From positions 1 through 42,856 of the forward strand of contig CAJWZU010000021.1 in assembly GCA_913050115.1 (NCBI GenBank): a DNA stretch of 42,856 nucleotides, in the 5' to 3' direction. Each line of letters starts with the position of its first letter. Position 1 is the stretch's first letter. The position numbers and the translations under genes were made by a program. The DNA comes from an uncultured Cellvibrionales bacterium (GTDB lineage Bacteria > Pseudomonadota > Gammaproteobacteria > Pseudomonadales > Cellvibrionaceae). Positions 1 to 8,138 of this stretch are shown piece after piece. The notes under the pieces are model-generated. The model did no database searches and was not told where the DNA came from. It was given only the letters and a program-made list of their open reading frames with translations.

Positions 1-267
1 GTTAAAGCGGTTCACGGCGGCCGTATTATATTTTCGGACTACCTGCGCGGCCACGGATTGCTCACTATTGTCGACCACGGCCACGGCTATATGAGCCTTT
101 ATGCCCATAACCAAAGCCTATTCCGCGAGACGGGTGACTGGGTGGAGGCAGGCGAAACCATTGCCTCGGTGGGCAATAGTGGCGGCCGCGAACAGACTGG
201 CCTGTATTTTGAAATACGAAAAAATGGTAAGCCCACCAATCCCAAGCGTTGGCTTACAAAAGCTTAA
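1..267 (+). CDS. envC: EnvC-type murein hydrolase activator, C-terminal part
   Basis: Only the last 88 residues are in the window; the frame is open from base 1 to the TAA at 265. The visible part is the end of a LytM (peptidase M23-like) domain: HGHGYMSLYAHN, a glycine-rich turn (VGNSGG), then YFEIRKNGKPTNPKRWL at the C-terminus. Active M23 peptidases have a His in the position where this protein has Tyr of YFEIR. The same change is typical of EnvC, which does not cut peptidoglycan itself but activates AmiA/AmiB amidases at the septum. It lies upstream of ctpA and a YibQ-type gene, the usual gammaproteobacterial order. The coiled-coil N-terminal region cannot be seen, so NlpD-like proteins are a less likely alternative. 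Confidence 0.85.
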   Translation, partial: VKAVHGGRIIFSDYLRGHGLLTIVDHGHGYMSLYAHNQSLFRETGDWVEAGETIASVGNSGGREQTGLYFEIRKNGKPTNPKRWLTKA

Positions 268-406
268 ACACCAGTTTGAATCGAATTTTTAAACCGATTA
301 ACGGTCAATAAATTATCAATACTCTTTACTCTCAGCGCTCAATACGCGCTACAGTAAAAATAGATTTGGCAACAGTGCCAATACTCGACGTTTTAGGAGT
401 TTATGA

Positions 407-1825
407 ATGCTATCTCAGTTGCTACCCACAAAACTGTCGTTACGACTGCCTGTTGCCACTTTAATATTAGCTGGCAGTGTTGCTCTGGCGCTCCCAGTCA
501 CAGCTGAAAATCTCGACAACACGACGTCTGCATCTGTTCAAACACCACAACTGCCGCTGGAAGATCTGCGCACTTTCACCAAAGTTTTTCAACATATCCG
601 CAAAGCCTATGTGCGCGAAGTGGATGACACGACCCTACTGGAATATGCCATTAAAGGCATGCTCTCTGAACTCGACCCACACTCGGCTTACTTAAATGCC
701 AGTGATTTTGAAGACCTGCAGGTCAATACTAGTGGCGAATTCGGCGGCCTAGGTATAGAAGTAGGTATGGAAGATGGCTACGTTAAAGTAATTTCCCCGA
801 TCGACGACACCCCCGCTAAAGAAGCGGGTGTAGAGCCCGGTGACCTGATCATTAAACTCGACGGCGAAACGATTAAAGGCCTATCGCTGAATGAAGCGGT
901 CAATAAAATGCGTGGCCTCAAAGGCAGCGATTTAGAAGTAACTATTGTCCGCGAGGGTGCAGACAAGCCTTTCGATCTCACCATCACCCGCGATACTATT
1001 AGCGTTCGTAGTGTGCGTACGCGCATACTGGAAGACGGTTATGGCTACCTGCGCATCGCCCAATTTCAGGTCAATACCGGTAAAGATGTCGCCAAAGAGC
1101 TGAATAAACTGACAGCCGAACAAGCCGACAAGGGCCAGCCATTAAAGGGCTTGGTACTCGACTTACGCAATAACCCCGGCGGTGTACTGCAGGCCTCGGT
1201 TGAAGTTGCGGACGCCTTTTTGGATGACGGTTTAATCGTCTACACCGAAGGCCGCATCGAAAACGCCGAACTTAATTACAGTGCCAGCCCTGGTGACGAT
1301 AGCGGCAACCTACCTCTTGTTGTGCTGATCAATGGCGGTTCGGCCTCAGCCTCGGAAATTGTAGCCGGCGCCCTGCAAGATCATCAGCGCGGTATTATTA
1401 TGGGCACTCGCAGCTTCGGTAAAGGCTCGGTACAAACGGTTATCCCTATCAGTGAGGACAGCGCCATCAAGATGACCACCGCGCTCTATTTCACACCTAA
1501 CGGCCGCTCTATTCAAGCCCAAGGTATTGAACCAGACGTGATTGTTGAGCGCGCTAAAATAACCAAACTAGGCAACTCTGGTCAGCGTATGACCGAAGCG
1601 GATCTAAAAGGGCATTTAGGTAATGGTAATGGCGGTAAAGAAAGTAATGCCGATGACCGTGAAAAAGATAACACCACTGAAGACCTGCAGACACGTGACA
1701 ATCAGGTCTACGAAGCCCTAACGCTGCTCAAAGGATTGCATATATTCAGCCGCTACAATGCCAAAACGGCCACAGCCGCAAAGGTCGTGAGTTCCACAGA
1801 CGAAAGCCTAGAGACCCGTCAATAG
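407..1825 (+). CDS. ctpA: Carboxy-terminal processing protease, peptidase S41
   Basis: 472 residues. An N-terminal hydrophobic segment (about 12-33) looks like a signal peptide, so the enzyme should act in the periplasm. A PDZ domain follows (about 110-190), then the S41 protease domain. The Ser/Lys catalytic pair is visible: NGGSASASEIVAGAL at 309-323 (nucleophile most likely Ser314) and FGKGSVQ with Lys339. CtpA proteases degrade or trim periplasmic and wall-remodelling proteins such as peptidoglycan endopeptidases. The ATG at 407 has AGGAG at 395-399, 7 nt upstream; an ATG at 403 is in a different frame. The C-terminal 90 residues are polar (K/N/D/E-rich) and probably variable. The hairpin at 1848 follows the gene. 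Confidence 0.95.
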   Translation: MLSQLLPTKLSLRLPVATLILAGSVALALPVTAENLDNTTSASVQTPQLPLEDLRTFTKVFQHIRKAYVREVDDTTLLEYAIKGMLSELDPHSAYLNASDFEDLQVNTSGEFGGLGIEVGMEDGYVKVISPIDDTPAKEAGVEPGDLIIKLDGETIKGLSLNEAVNKMRGLKGSDLEVTIVREGADKPFDLTITRDTISVRSVRTRILEDGYGYLRIAQFQVNTGKDVAKELNKLTAEQADKGQPLKGLVLDLRNNPGGVLQASVEVADAFLDDGLIVYTEGRIENAELNYSASPGDDSGNLPLVVLINGGSASASEIVAGALQDHQRGIIMGTRSFGKGSVQTVIPISEDSAIKMTTALYFTPNGRSIQAQGIEPDVIVERAKITKLGNSGQRMTEADLKGHLGNGNGGKESNADDREKDNTTEDLQTRDNQVYEALTLLKGLHIFSRYNAKTATAAKVVSSTDESLETRQ

Positions 1826-1847
1826 TAGCCTCGTCTATTTAGCTTTA

Positions 1848-1876
1848 AACGGCCGCTTTTGCGGCCGTTATCTTTT
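1848..1876 (+). terminator. Hairpin after ctpA
   Basis: A perfect 9-bp GC-rich stem (1848-1856 with 1861-1869, AACGGCCGC) closes a TTTT loop and is followed by ATCTTTT. It looks like an intrinsic terminator or attenuator between ctpA and the deacetylase gene. It ends only 16 nt before the next ATG, so it may also limit translation of that gene. The U-run is interrupted, so termination may be partial. Confidence 0.55.
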
Positions 1877-1885
1877 GGTAATCCT

Positions 1886-2722
1886 ATGTACAAGCCACTA
1901 GTTCGCGCAGGCCAACTACTGACGCTGGGACTTTTCAGCTCACTACTGACGGCCGCAGAATCGCCGCGCATCGCCATTATTATTGATGACCTTGGCTATC
2001 ACCTAAAGCGCGGCCAGCGTGCGGTAGATCTGCCCGCTGCGGTAACATTGTCTATTCTGCCCCATGGCCCCAACAGCCAAGCACTGGCTCGTCGAGCGAG
2101 CAAACGCGGCAAAGAGATAATGTTGCATGCCCCAATGAGCAACATCGCTGGCATCCCACTCGATGACGGCGCACTCACCAGCGATATGAATCGTCAGCAA
2201 TTGGTGGCAGTTCTGCGCCAAGGTTTAGCCGCTCTGCCCGATGCCATCGGTGTTAACAATCACATGGGCAGCTTGCTCACTCAGCAAGCCGCCCCTATGC
2301 ACTGGCTCATGGCCGAATTAAGTAAACAGCAACTATTTTTTGTCGACAGCCGCACTAGCGCCGACAGCCTTGCGTTTGATATAGCACAGAGCTATTCGCT
2401 ACCAAGCTTAAAACGTGATGTATTTCTTGATAATCAACGCGATCACGCCTTTATCGAATCTCAGTTTCAACAACTGCTGCGCATTGCTAAAAAACGCGGC
2501 TGGGCTCTAGGCATAGGACACCCCTACCCTGAAACTCTGGCCGTACTTGAAGAATACTTGCCGCAACTAAAACAACAAGGCGTTGAAGTGGTGACTATTT
2601 CTGCCCTGCTAACACCGCAATATTTTGTGACTACAGAGCAAAAATTTGATCTGTATGAGGACCTACCCATTAATGATCATATAAATCAGCAAGGGCATAG
2701 CAACTCGATAGACAGTGATTAA
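1886..2722 (+). CDS. YibQ-type divergent polysaccharide deacetylase
   Basis: 278 residues from ATG 1886; the frame is open nine codons further to a TTG inside the preceding hairpin, which is unlikely as a start. A hydrophobic N-terminus (about 5-25) suggests secretion. RIAIIIDDLGYHLKRGQRAV opens the catalytic (beta/alpha)7 fold, with the Asp-Asp pair expected for metal binding. Later landmarks are ITLSILPHGP-like (TLSILPHGP), HAPM, GVNNHMGS, FFVDSRTS and GIGHPYPETL, all typical of the divergent polysaccharide deacetylase family (COG2861). The family is near-universal next to envC and ctpA and is thought to act on envelope glycans; the substrate is not established. Confidence 0.88.
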   Translation: MYKPLVRAGQLLTLGLFSSLLTAAESPRIAIIIDDLGYHLKRGQRAVDLPAAVTLSILPHGPNSQALARRASKRGKEIMLHAPMSNIAGIPLDDGALTSDMNRQQLVAVLRQGLAALPDAIGVNNHMGSLLTQQAAPMHWLMAELSKQQLFFVDSRTSADSLAFDIAQSYSLPSLKRDVFLDNQRDHAFIESQFQQLLRIAKKRGWALGIGHPYPETLAVLEEYLPQLKQQGVEVVTISALLTPQYFVTTEQKFDLYEDLPINDHINQQGHSNSIDSD

Positions 2723-2819
2723 TAGAGTCGATGGCTGCACGCTACAAAAGGGTAAGCTTCTGTTAACAGCAAAAAGATACCCATAATAGAACTAACAGGT
2801 CTGTAATAAGCGTACACGC

Positions 2820-2861
2820 AGCATCAAAAAAGGCAGCCGTTTGGCTGCCTTTTTTGATGCT
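2820..2861. terminator. Bidirectional terminator between yibQ-like gene and hisF
   Basis: A perfect 19-bp stem (2820-2838 with 2843-2861) with loop GTTT. The GC core GGCAGCC is flanked by A6 on one side and T6 on the other, so each strand presents a hairpin followed by a U-run. It lies between two convergent genes, as expected of a shared terminator. Confidence 0.92.
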
Positions 2862-2875
2862 AAGTAAATCGTAAG

Positions 2876-3649
2876 CTAAAACCGAATTTCGATACCCTGT
2901 GACGCCATAAATTGCTTGGCCTCTGGCACAGAATATTCACCAAAATGAAAGATACTGGCGGCCAGTACCGCGTCGGCCTTACCCTCTACAACACCGTCAA
3001 CTAAATGCTGTAAGTTACCGACCCCTCCAGAGGCAATCACAGGAATATCAACCGCATCGGAAATCGCTCGAGTTACGCCCAGATCATAGCCGCTTTTAAC
3101 ACCGTCTTGATCCATGCTTGTCAGTAGTATTTCGCCAGCGCCGTAAGCGGCCATTTTAATAGCCCACTCGACCGCATCTATACCAGTGGATTTACGCCCC
3201 CCATGAGTGAAGATTTCCCACCGGCCCGGGTCGCCTTCGGCACTGACTTTTTTGGCGTCGATGGCAACGACAATGCACTGTGCGCCAAATTTTTCCGAGG
3301 CTTCGCGCACAAACTCTGGATTGGTCACCGCCGCCGAGTTAATACCGACCTTGTCAGCACCGGCATTAAGCATCACCCGAATGTCTTCTACGCTGCGAAT
3401 ACCGCCACCTACCGTAAGCGGTATAAACACCTCGCGAGCGATTTCTTCCACCATATTTACAGTGGTGGCACGACCTTGATGAGTGGCGGTAATATCAAGA
3501 AAAGTAATCTCATCGGCGCCCTGTTCGTTATAGCGCTTAGCGACCTCGACCGGATTGCCAGCGTCGCGGATATCGACAAACTGTACGCCTTTGACCACAC
3601 GACCATTATCGACATCGAGACAGGGAATAATTCGCTTAGCAAGTGCCAT
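2876..3649 (-). CDS. hisF: Imidazole glycerol phosphate synthase, cyclase subunit
   Basis: 257 residues, full length. HisF closes the imidazole ring and releases AICAR, using ammonia delivered by HisH. The N-terminal [15 protein letters not shown] carries the catalytic Asp12, and the second catalytic Asp lies in VVAIDAKK. Phosphate-binding loops of the half-barrel repeats are seen at TVGGGIRS and ASGGVGN. RBS AAGG lies just before the ATG. Unlike most gammaproteobacteria, hisA is not directly upstream: a 422-bp non-his spacer separates hisF from hisH, and hisF appears to have its own promoter (-10 at 3681-3686). Confidence 0.97.
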   Translation of the reverse strand: MALAKRIIPCLDVDNGRVVKGVQFVDIRDAGNPVEVAKRYNEQGADEITFLDITATHQGRATTVNMVEEIAREVFIPLTVGGGIRSVEDIRVMLNAGADKVGINSAAVTNPEFVREASEKFGAQCIVVAIDAKKVSAEGDPGRWEIFTHGGRKSTGIDAVEWAIKMAAYGAGEILLTSMDQDGVKSGYDLGVTRAISDAVDIPVIASGGVGNLQHLVDGVVEGKADAVLAASIFHFGEYSVPEAKQFMASQGIEIRF

Positions 3650-3680
3650 AAAAAAGCCTTAACAAGTCTATAAAACCGCG

Positions 3681-3686
3681 ATTATA
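3681..3686 (-). promoter_or_regulatory. Candidate -10 box for hisF
   Basis: TATAAT read on the minus strand, 32 nt upstream of the hisF ATG. No convincing -35 is seen at 16-18 bp. It fits hisF being transcribed separately after the hisH-hisF separation. Confidence 0.4.
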
Positions 3687-3923
3687 ACAGCCTTTTAATA
3701 GACCTTGCCGTAGTCCGCGATATAGTCGCGCATCTATAATCGACTTAGCGACTAGAATTCACAGAACTTTGCGATAGCAACTGAGAATAAATTTGGCGGC
3801 GAAAATAGGTGAAAGGTGACATTAAGTCTGACTGATGAGAACACAACAGATTATTTGAAACAGCGCGGTAATACCATTGCGCCAGCCCCGTTGGAAAGGT
3901 AAATCAGCCCCTCATCTGCAGCC

Positions 3924-4049
3924 TTAGCTTGGCAGTAACACGGCTAAGTTTAGCCAGTGCTCCAATGGGTACCAAAACAGACTCGGAAGTCCATTGTTAA
4001 CTCTAAATAGGAGCCCTACCTGCGTAAACTGCTTAAACAACTCGAACAT
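3924..4049 (-). CDS. Possible 41-residue ORF after hisH
   Basis: A short ATG-started frame beginning 23 nt after the hisH stop and ending in TAA. The product is hydrophobic and aromatic (starts MFELFKQFTQVGLLF, contains YPLEHWLNLAVLL). There is no good Shine-Dalgarno sequence. I do not recognise it. It may be a small cotranscribed membrane peptide, the remnant of a gene inserted in place of hisA, or chance. Confidence 0.2.
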   Translation of the reverse strand: MFELFKQFTQVGLLFRVNNGLPSLFWYPLEHWLNLAVLLPS

Positions 4050-4071
4050 GCCATCTGAAAAAGATACTGAC

Positions 4072-4749
4072 CTATACAGTCTTTCCATTCCAGCTAGAAA
4101 AGTTTTTTAACAACTGCAGGCCATTGTCGTGGCTTTTTTCAGGATGAAATTGCACAGCGAATAAATTTTCATGACTTAAAGCTACCGCAAAATCACGACT
4201 GTAATGACAGCGACCCGCCACCTGCTGATCATCAGCGGCATCAACGTAGTAGCTGTGGACAAAGTAAAATCGACTGCCCTGCTCGATACCAGCCCACAGG
4301 GGATGAACTTTACCTTTTACCGGCAGATGATCAACCTGATTCCACCCCATATGGGGTACTTTTAGGTGCTCGCCGCTAGTATCATGCAATTTCTTGCCAA
4401 AAAATTTCACCACTCCAGGCAGAATATTAAGGCAGTCGATACCGTCGTTTTCTTCGGAGCTTTGCATCAGCACTTGCATACCTACACAGATACCCAGTAC
4501 CGGCTTGCCCGATGCAATGACATCCAATACTAAAGTATCGAAACCCAATCGACGAATTTCACCGACACAATCGCGTATCGCTCCCACACCCGGCAGCACT
4601 ACACGATCGGCGGCTTTGATCGCGACAATGTCAGAGGTCACTAGCACATGTGCATCAGGTGCAACCTTCTCGAAGGCACTGGCAACCGAGTGCAAGTTAC
4701 CCATACCGTAATCAATAATGGCAATTGTGTTGCTAGCGAACGCTGACAT
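4072..4749 (-). CDS. hisH: Imidazole glycerol phosphate synthase, glutaminase subunit
   Basis: 225 residues from the ATG at 4749; the frame continues to a TTG at 4809, but the product from 4749 ([18 protein letters not shown]) matches the normal HisH N-terminus. It is a class I glutamine amidotransferase: the oxyanion strand and nucleophile are in GICVGMQ (Cys88), and the His/Glu pair of the triad is in FHPEKS near the C-terminus. It supplies ammonia to HisF. It follows hisB by 85 nt on the same strand, so the two are probably cotranscribed. Its partner hisF is separated from it by the spacer at 3650-4071. Confidence 0.96.
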   Translation of the reverse strand: MSAFASNTIAIIDYGMGNLHSVASAFEKVAPDAHVLVTSDIVAIKAADRVVLPGVGAIRDCVGEIRRLGFDTLVLDVIASGKPVLGICVGMQVLMQSSEENDGIDCLNILPGVVKFFGKKLHDTSGEHLKVPHMGWNQVDHLPVKGKVHPLWAGIEQGSRFYFVHSYYVDAADDQQVAGRCHYSRDFAVALSHENLFAVQFHPEKSHDNGLQLLKNFSSWNGKTV

Positions 4750-4834
4750 GTAAAACAATCTCTTGGTGTAATGACGAGTGAGCAGAAAATCACGCTTAAA
4801 GCCTGACAACCGATATCACGCCTTCTACTCGACG

Positions 4835-5428
4835 TTAAAGCGTACCCTTAGTGGACGGCATCATACCCGCCATACGCGGGTCTTCTTCTAGCGCCATACG
4901 CAAAGCTCGACCAAAGGCCTTAAATACAGTTTCAATCTGGTGATGAACATTGTGACCGCGCAGGCAATCAATATGAAGAGTCACCTTGGCATGATTCACA
5001 AAACCATGGAAAAACTCGCCAAACAGTTCGGTATCGAAATTACCCACACGTTTTTGAGTAAAAGGAATCTTCTGAATTAGACAGGGACGACCCGAAAAAT
5101 CGATGACCACCCGCGATAGAGCTTCGTCCAAAGGGACATAAGCCTGCCCATAGCGACGAAGACCCTTTTTATCGCCCAGAGCTTTATCTACTGCCTGACC
5201 GAGTGTAATACCAATATCTTCAACTGTATGGTGGTCATCAATATGGGTATCACCCTGACAAAAGACATCGAGATCGATCAGGCCATGGCGGGCAATTTGA
5301 TCCATCATGTGCTCTAAAAATGGCACATCGGTATTAAAATTAGCGATACCCGTACCATCCAAATTAACACTGACTTTGATTTTGGTTTCTAAGGTATCGC
5401 GACTGACCGTGGCTGTACGTGGCGCCAT
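4835..5428 (-). CDS. hisB: Imidazoleglycerol-phosphate dehydratase
   Basis: 197 residues, the monofunctional dehydratase without the N-terminal histidinol phosphatase domain of enterobacteria. The two Mn-binding histidine motifs are visible: [16 protein letters not shown] and [18 protein letters not shown]. It catalyses the sixth step of histidine synthesis. It is the first his gene of this minus-strand group; a TATAAT at 5483-5488 is the likely -10, 54 nt before the start. Confidence 0.97.
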   Translation of the reverse strand: MAPRTATVSRDTLETKIKVSVNLDGTGIANFNTDVPFLEHMMDQIARHGLIDLDVFCQGDTHIDDHHTVEDIGITLGQAVDKALGDKKGLRRYGQAYVPLDEALSRVVIDFSGRPCLIQKIPFTQKRVGNFDTELFGEFFHGFVNHAKVTLHIDCLRGHNVHHQIETVFKAFGRALRMALEEDPRMAGMMPSTKGTL

Positions 5429-5482
5429 GGGATTCTCCGAACAAGTGATGACAGGCGCGACTCGCGCACCAAGAAGACCTTA

Positions 5483-5488
5483 ATTATA
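5483..5488 (-). promoter_or_regulatory. Candidate -10 box for hisB
   Basis: TATAAT on the minus strand, 54 nt upstream of the hisB ATG. No clear -35 at the standard distance, so confidence is moderate. The region also shows no obvious his-leader peptide with a run of His codons. Confidence 0.35.
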
Positions 5489-5554
5489 AAGGGTTATGGG
5501 CTAGTAGGCGATAAGAGCTAACAAAACCAGCCCTAAAGAGATAAGTAAGCAAAT

Positions 5555-5878
5555 CTAGCTGATAGTAAATAGTTGCTCAAAATTGGCATAACTGAGCACT
5601 TGCCGCACATCGCTAGGGCAATCAGTTAAGCATAAACCATCGCGGTTTAACTGAGAGTAATCGCGCAAAATTAACAACATACCTAAGCCAGCGCTATCAA
5701 TACCAGTACACTCAGTCATATCAATAGCATAGCGCTCGTAGCGCTGCGGCTGATCTTCGAACGCATTGCGAAACTCTTTGTGCAGCTCTAAATTAAAGCG
5801 GCCGACTATACCGATCATCAAACCTTTACCATCGGATATGGTATTCACCACTAACTTAGCTGTAGCCATTACTTCCAT
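5555..5878 (-). CDS. STAS-domain protein (anti-sigma factor antagonist type)
   Basis: 107 residues, a single STAS domain. The motif DMTECTGIDSAGLGML (53-68) matches the SpoIIAA/RsbV region, where the serine after the Asp (Ser62) is the usual phosphorylation site. Such proteins switch partners depending on phosphorylation. No anti-sigma kinase, phosphatase or response regulator lies nearby, so its partner must be elsewhere. The start could be ATG 5878 or ATG 5869; neither has a strong RBS. The gene sits upstream of hisB on the same strand, 126 nt away. Confidence 0.88.
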   Translation of the reverse strand: MEVMATAKLVVNTISDGKGLMIGIVGRFNLELHKEFRNAFEDQPQRYERYAIDMTECTGIDSAGLGMLLILRDYSQLNRDGLCLTDCPSDVRQVLSYANFEQLFTIS

Positions 5879-6192
5879 CTCTAATCCATTCCCGCTTATT
5901 TATTATTGATATCTTCTTGCGAAGACCAGTGCCATTGAGGGAGCTAATGGCGCGCATAGTAACGGTTGCACACTTATAAACCAATAGAGACATTCTGTAA
6001 TATGTCTAACATCGTTATAATTGCACTTGACGATAGACGCGCTCTAGTTATGTAAGACCTTTAAATTTGTCAGGTCATTACATGGATCTACCTTATTAGC
6101 CATTTGTCACTTGCCTAAAGCTAAGTATTTTAGTGGCCACAACAGCTAATACTTACTGAGAGTATTCACATGCCAGCTAAACACTGCGGCGG
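5879..6192. other. 314-bp intergenic region
   Basis: It lies between the DUF3301 gene and the STAS gene, both on the minus strand. I see no coding frame of note, no RNA gene and no clear hairpin. It must contain the STAS gene promoter, but no boxes stand out. Confidence 0.4.
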
Positions 6193-6510
6193 CTACTGTA
6201 AGCGGTGCGCGTCTAATTCAACCTCGAGCACATAACGCCCCAGTGTAAATACACGACCCTGATAGCGCTCGTTGCCGGTTGAAGTAAACTCAAAGTGATA
6301 AGACCGCCATAGACTGAGCTGACCTCGCTTATCGCGTTTAAACCAAAGTCGACGCTGAAACACGCTGTTGTCCAGCAGCTGTAAACTAAGTTCTTCGCAG
6401 CGGCTAATTGCGGCTTTTAGCGCCAGATCGCGAATAGGCTGCGAGCGATACCAGTAAATGACCGGCAGAGACAACAGGCTGACTAGGATTAAATCACTAA
6501 GATTAAACAT
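6193..6510 (-). CDS. DUF3301 family protein
   Basis: 105 residues from ATG 6510; a GTG three codons upstream (6519) is possible. One N-terminal membrane segment (MFNLSDLILVSLLSLPVIYWY) is followed by a conserved cytoplasmic part: RDLALKAAISRCEELSLQLLD, a VFQRRLWFKRDKRGQL segment and a WRSYHFEFTSTGNERY region. These features match DUF3301, a small gammaproteobacterial family of unknown function. It may be cotranscribed with the upstream membrane protein gene, 82 nt away. Confidence 0.8.
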   Translation of the reverse strand: MFNLSDLILVSLLSLPVIYWYRSQPIRDLALKAAISRCEELSLQLLDNSVFQRRLWFKRDKRGQLSLWRSYHFEFTSTGNERYQGRVFTLGRYVLEVELDAHRLQ

Positions 6511-6592
6511 TATTAGCACGGACGGTATGCAAGCCGACTCTACTGGGGATAACGCTATAGCTTTGCTGTATTAACAACACTTTTGATACTCC

Positions 6593-6961
6593 TCAATGCT
6601 CGCTAGGCAAGTTATTACTGCCTTTAGGCACAAATTGCTCATGCAGATAGAGCGCAAGGATCATCACTGGAAGACTCAACGCCATCACTAGACTTTTATC
6701 GCCGACAAACTCTTGATCGGTACGTGCCAGCCAAAACAGACCAAAACAGACCGCTGCGCACACAAAATAACCCGCACGCTGATGCTTGTGTACCGCAATA
6801 GCGATAGCTACAGCAGTAAGTGCCAGTGCCGAGGTAATGATGCTTAAGCTGGCGGCATAATATAACGCCGCCAGTGCTAGGCACACGACTAATAGCAAAT
6901 TTAGCTTGATCGCCGCAGGGCTGCCAAGGTTTTTAGATCCAGTCACAGAGCCACACCTCAT
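6593..6961 (-). CDS. Small integral membrane protein, unknown function
   Basis: 122 residues. After a polar N-terminus of about 18 residues there are probably four hydrophobic segments (about 19-39, 41-58, 65-80, 88-106), ending in a short polar tail. I recognise no family signature. The gene lies 16 nt after the oxidoreductase gene on the same strand, so it is probably in one transcript with it and the DUF3301 gene. Confidence 0.6.
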   Translation of the reverse strand: MRCGSVTGSKNLGSPAAIKLNLLLVVCLALAALYYAASLSIITSALALTAVAIAIAVHKHQRAGYFVCAAVCFGLFWLARTDQEFVGDKSLVMALSLPVMILALYLHEQFVPKGSNNLPSEH

Positions 6962-6977
6962 ATCAAAATATAATAGA

Positions 6978-8021
6978 TTATAACTTTATTACACAGCCCT
7001 GCGCAGCACTGCGCTGAGCTATTTCTAGCAGTTCAATAACCTCAAATGCCTGCTCTGGATCCACCATTAGCGACTCACCTTGGAGTAATACTGCGGCGAT
7101 ATTGTCATAAAAATCTATGTAGCCTCCATTCACCGAAACACAGGAGGTAACATCACCTGCCTGATACAGTTTACCCCAATCAACTTTCGACTCTGCACAC
7201 CATTTAGCTGTTAATGGCTGAACTCCTGTTTGCAATAAGCGCTCCTGAATATCACCATTGTTTTTCACATAACTCCCTTTATGACCGTGAATGGTGTAAT
7301 GCGGTGTGGGTGCTTGCGCGACCATAGAAGCTCGCATCTCTGCGCAGAAGTCGCCCAGCGGGTTGCTATAGTCAAAGCGTAATATAAAATAATCGCTCGC
7401 GGTGGCACCAACGCGCTGGCAGCGAATATCCGCAAAGATGCCTTGGGGGCGCCCAAAGAGCATCAGGGCTTCATCGATCATATGAGAGCCGAAGTCGTAT
7501 AATAGCCCTGCTGCTGGATTAGCAGTTTCCTTCCATAGCTTCGGACCCAGCTGCGGACGAAAGCGATCAACGCAAGTGTGAAATTGGCTAATTTTACCCA
7601 GCGTGCCCTCTTGCAGCAATTTTTGAACCGTTAAAAAACCGCTCTCTAAACGTCGGTTGTGATACACAGTCAGTAAAAGTTGCTGCTCACAAGCTAGATC
7701 AATAAGCTCGCGAGCCTCAGCTGTGGTAGCCGTAAACGGTTTTTCCACCACCACATGCTTGCCGGCATTCAGCGCTTTTTTTACCATATCAAAGTGCAAA
7801 CCACTGGGGCTATTCACCACCACCAGCTCAATAGAGTCATCCGACAATAACGCATCGAAGCTACGCACAATGAGCGGCGCTGGCGACAGCGATGCCGACT
7901 CGCTCTTGCTGCGCTCCACCACTGCTACTAGCTCAAAAGCCGGGTTGGCAATAAGAAAGGGGGCGTGGAATATTTTACCCGAGAGACCGTAAGCAGCCAG
8001 GGCGGTGCGAATAGGATCCAT
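6978..8021 (-). CDS. Gfo/Idh/MocA family NAD(P)-dependent oxidoreductase
   Basis: 347 residues from ATG 8021, chosen because GGAG lies 6 nt upstream and the product then starts with MDPIRTALAAYGLSGKIFHA, a normal family N-terminus. The frame runs 26 codons further to 8099 but would overlap the terminator at 8078-8127. The Rossmann half occupies about 1-120, with the family signature VVEKPFTATTAEA (Lys-Pro). The C-terminal half has the YDFGSHMIDEAL segment with Asp and His expected at the active site. The family oxidises or reduces sugars and cyclitols; the substrate cannot be told. It resembles the YdgJ/YhhX subgroup. Confidence 0.88.
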   Translation of the reverse strand: MDPIRTALAAYGLSGKIFHAPFLIANPAFELVAVVERSKSESASLSPAPLIVRSFDALLSDDSIELVVVNSPSGLHFDMVKKALNAGKHVVVEKPFTATTAEARELIDLACEQQLLLTVYHNRRLESGFLTVQKLLQEGTLGKISQFHTCVDRFRPQLGPKLWKETANPAAGLLYDFGSHMIDEALMLFGRPQGIFADIRCQRVGATASDYFILRFDYSNPLGDFCAEMRASMVAQAPTPHYTIHGHKGSYVKNNGDIQERLLQTGVQPLTAKWCAESKVDWGKLYQAGDVTSCVSVNGGYIDFYDNIAAVLLQGESLMVDPEQAFEVIELLEIAQRSAAQGCVIKL

Positions 8022-8077
8022 ATTCAACTCCATTATGAACTTCATAGAAACGGCGTAAAAATAACTCTTAACACAGG

Positions 8078-8127
8078 CTTCGCGCAATAAAAAAGGCACC
8101 CGAAGGTGCCTTTTTTATTGCGCGAAG
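8078..8127. terminator. Terminator of the TonB2 operon
   Basis: A perfect 23-bp stem (8078-8100 with 8105-8127) closing CGAA. The GC core GGCACC is flanked by A6 and T6 on its two sides, so it can work on both strands. It lies 12 nt after the last gene of the TonB2 operon on the minus strand and would insulate the oxidoreductase gene downstream. Confidence 0.93.
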
Positions 8128-8138
8128 TTAACTGGATA

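Larger units (their letters stand above)
3650..4071. other. 422-bp spacer where hisA is normally found
   Basis: This lies between hisH and hisF on the minus strand. In the common order hisB-hisH-hisA-hisF a gene of about 740 bp would be here. I read both strands and find no HisA-like stretch. The spacer holds a 41-codon open frame directly after hisH (3924-4049) and a TATAAT on the minus strand at 3681-3686. The rest shows no recognisable signal. Confidence 0.6.

Noticed and set aside
5429-5554. Histidine leader-peptide attenuator before hisB
   Set aside because: No short ORF with a run of His codons is present.
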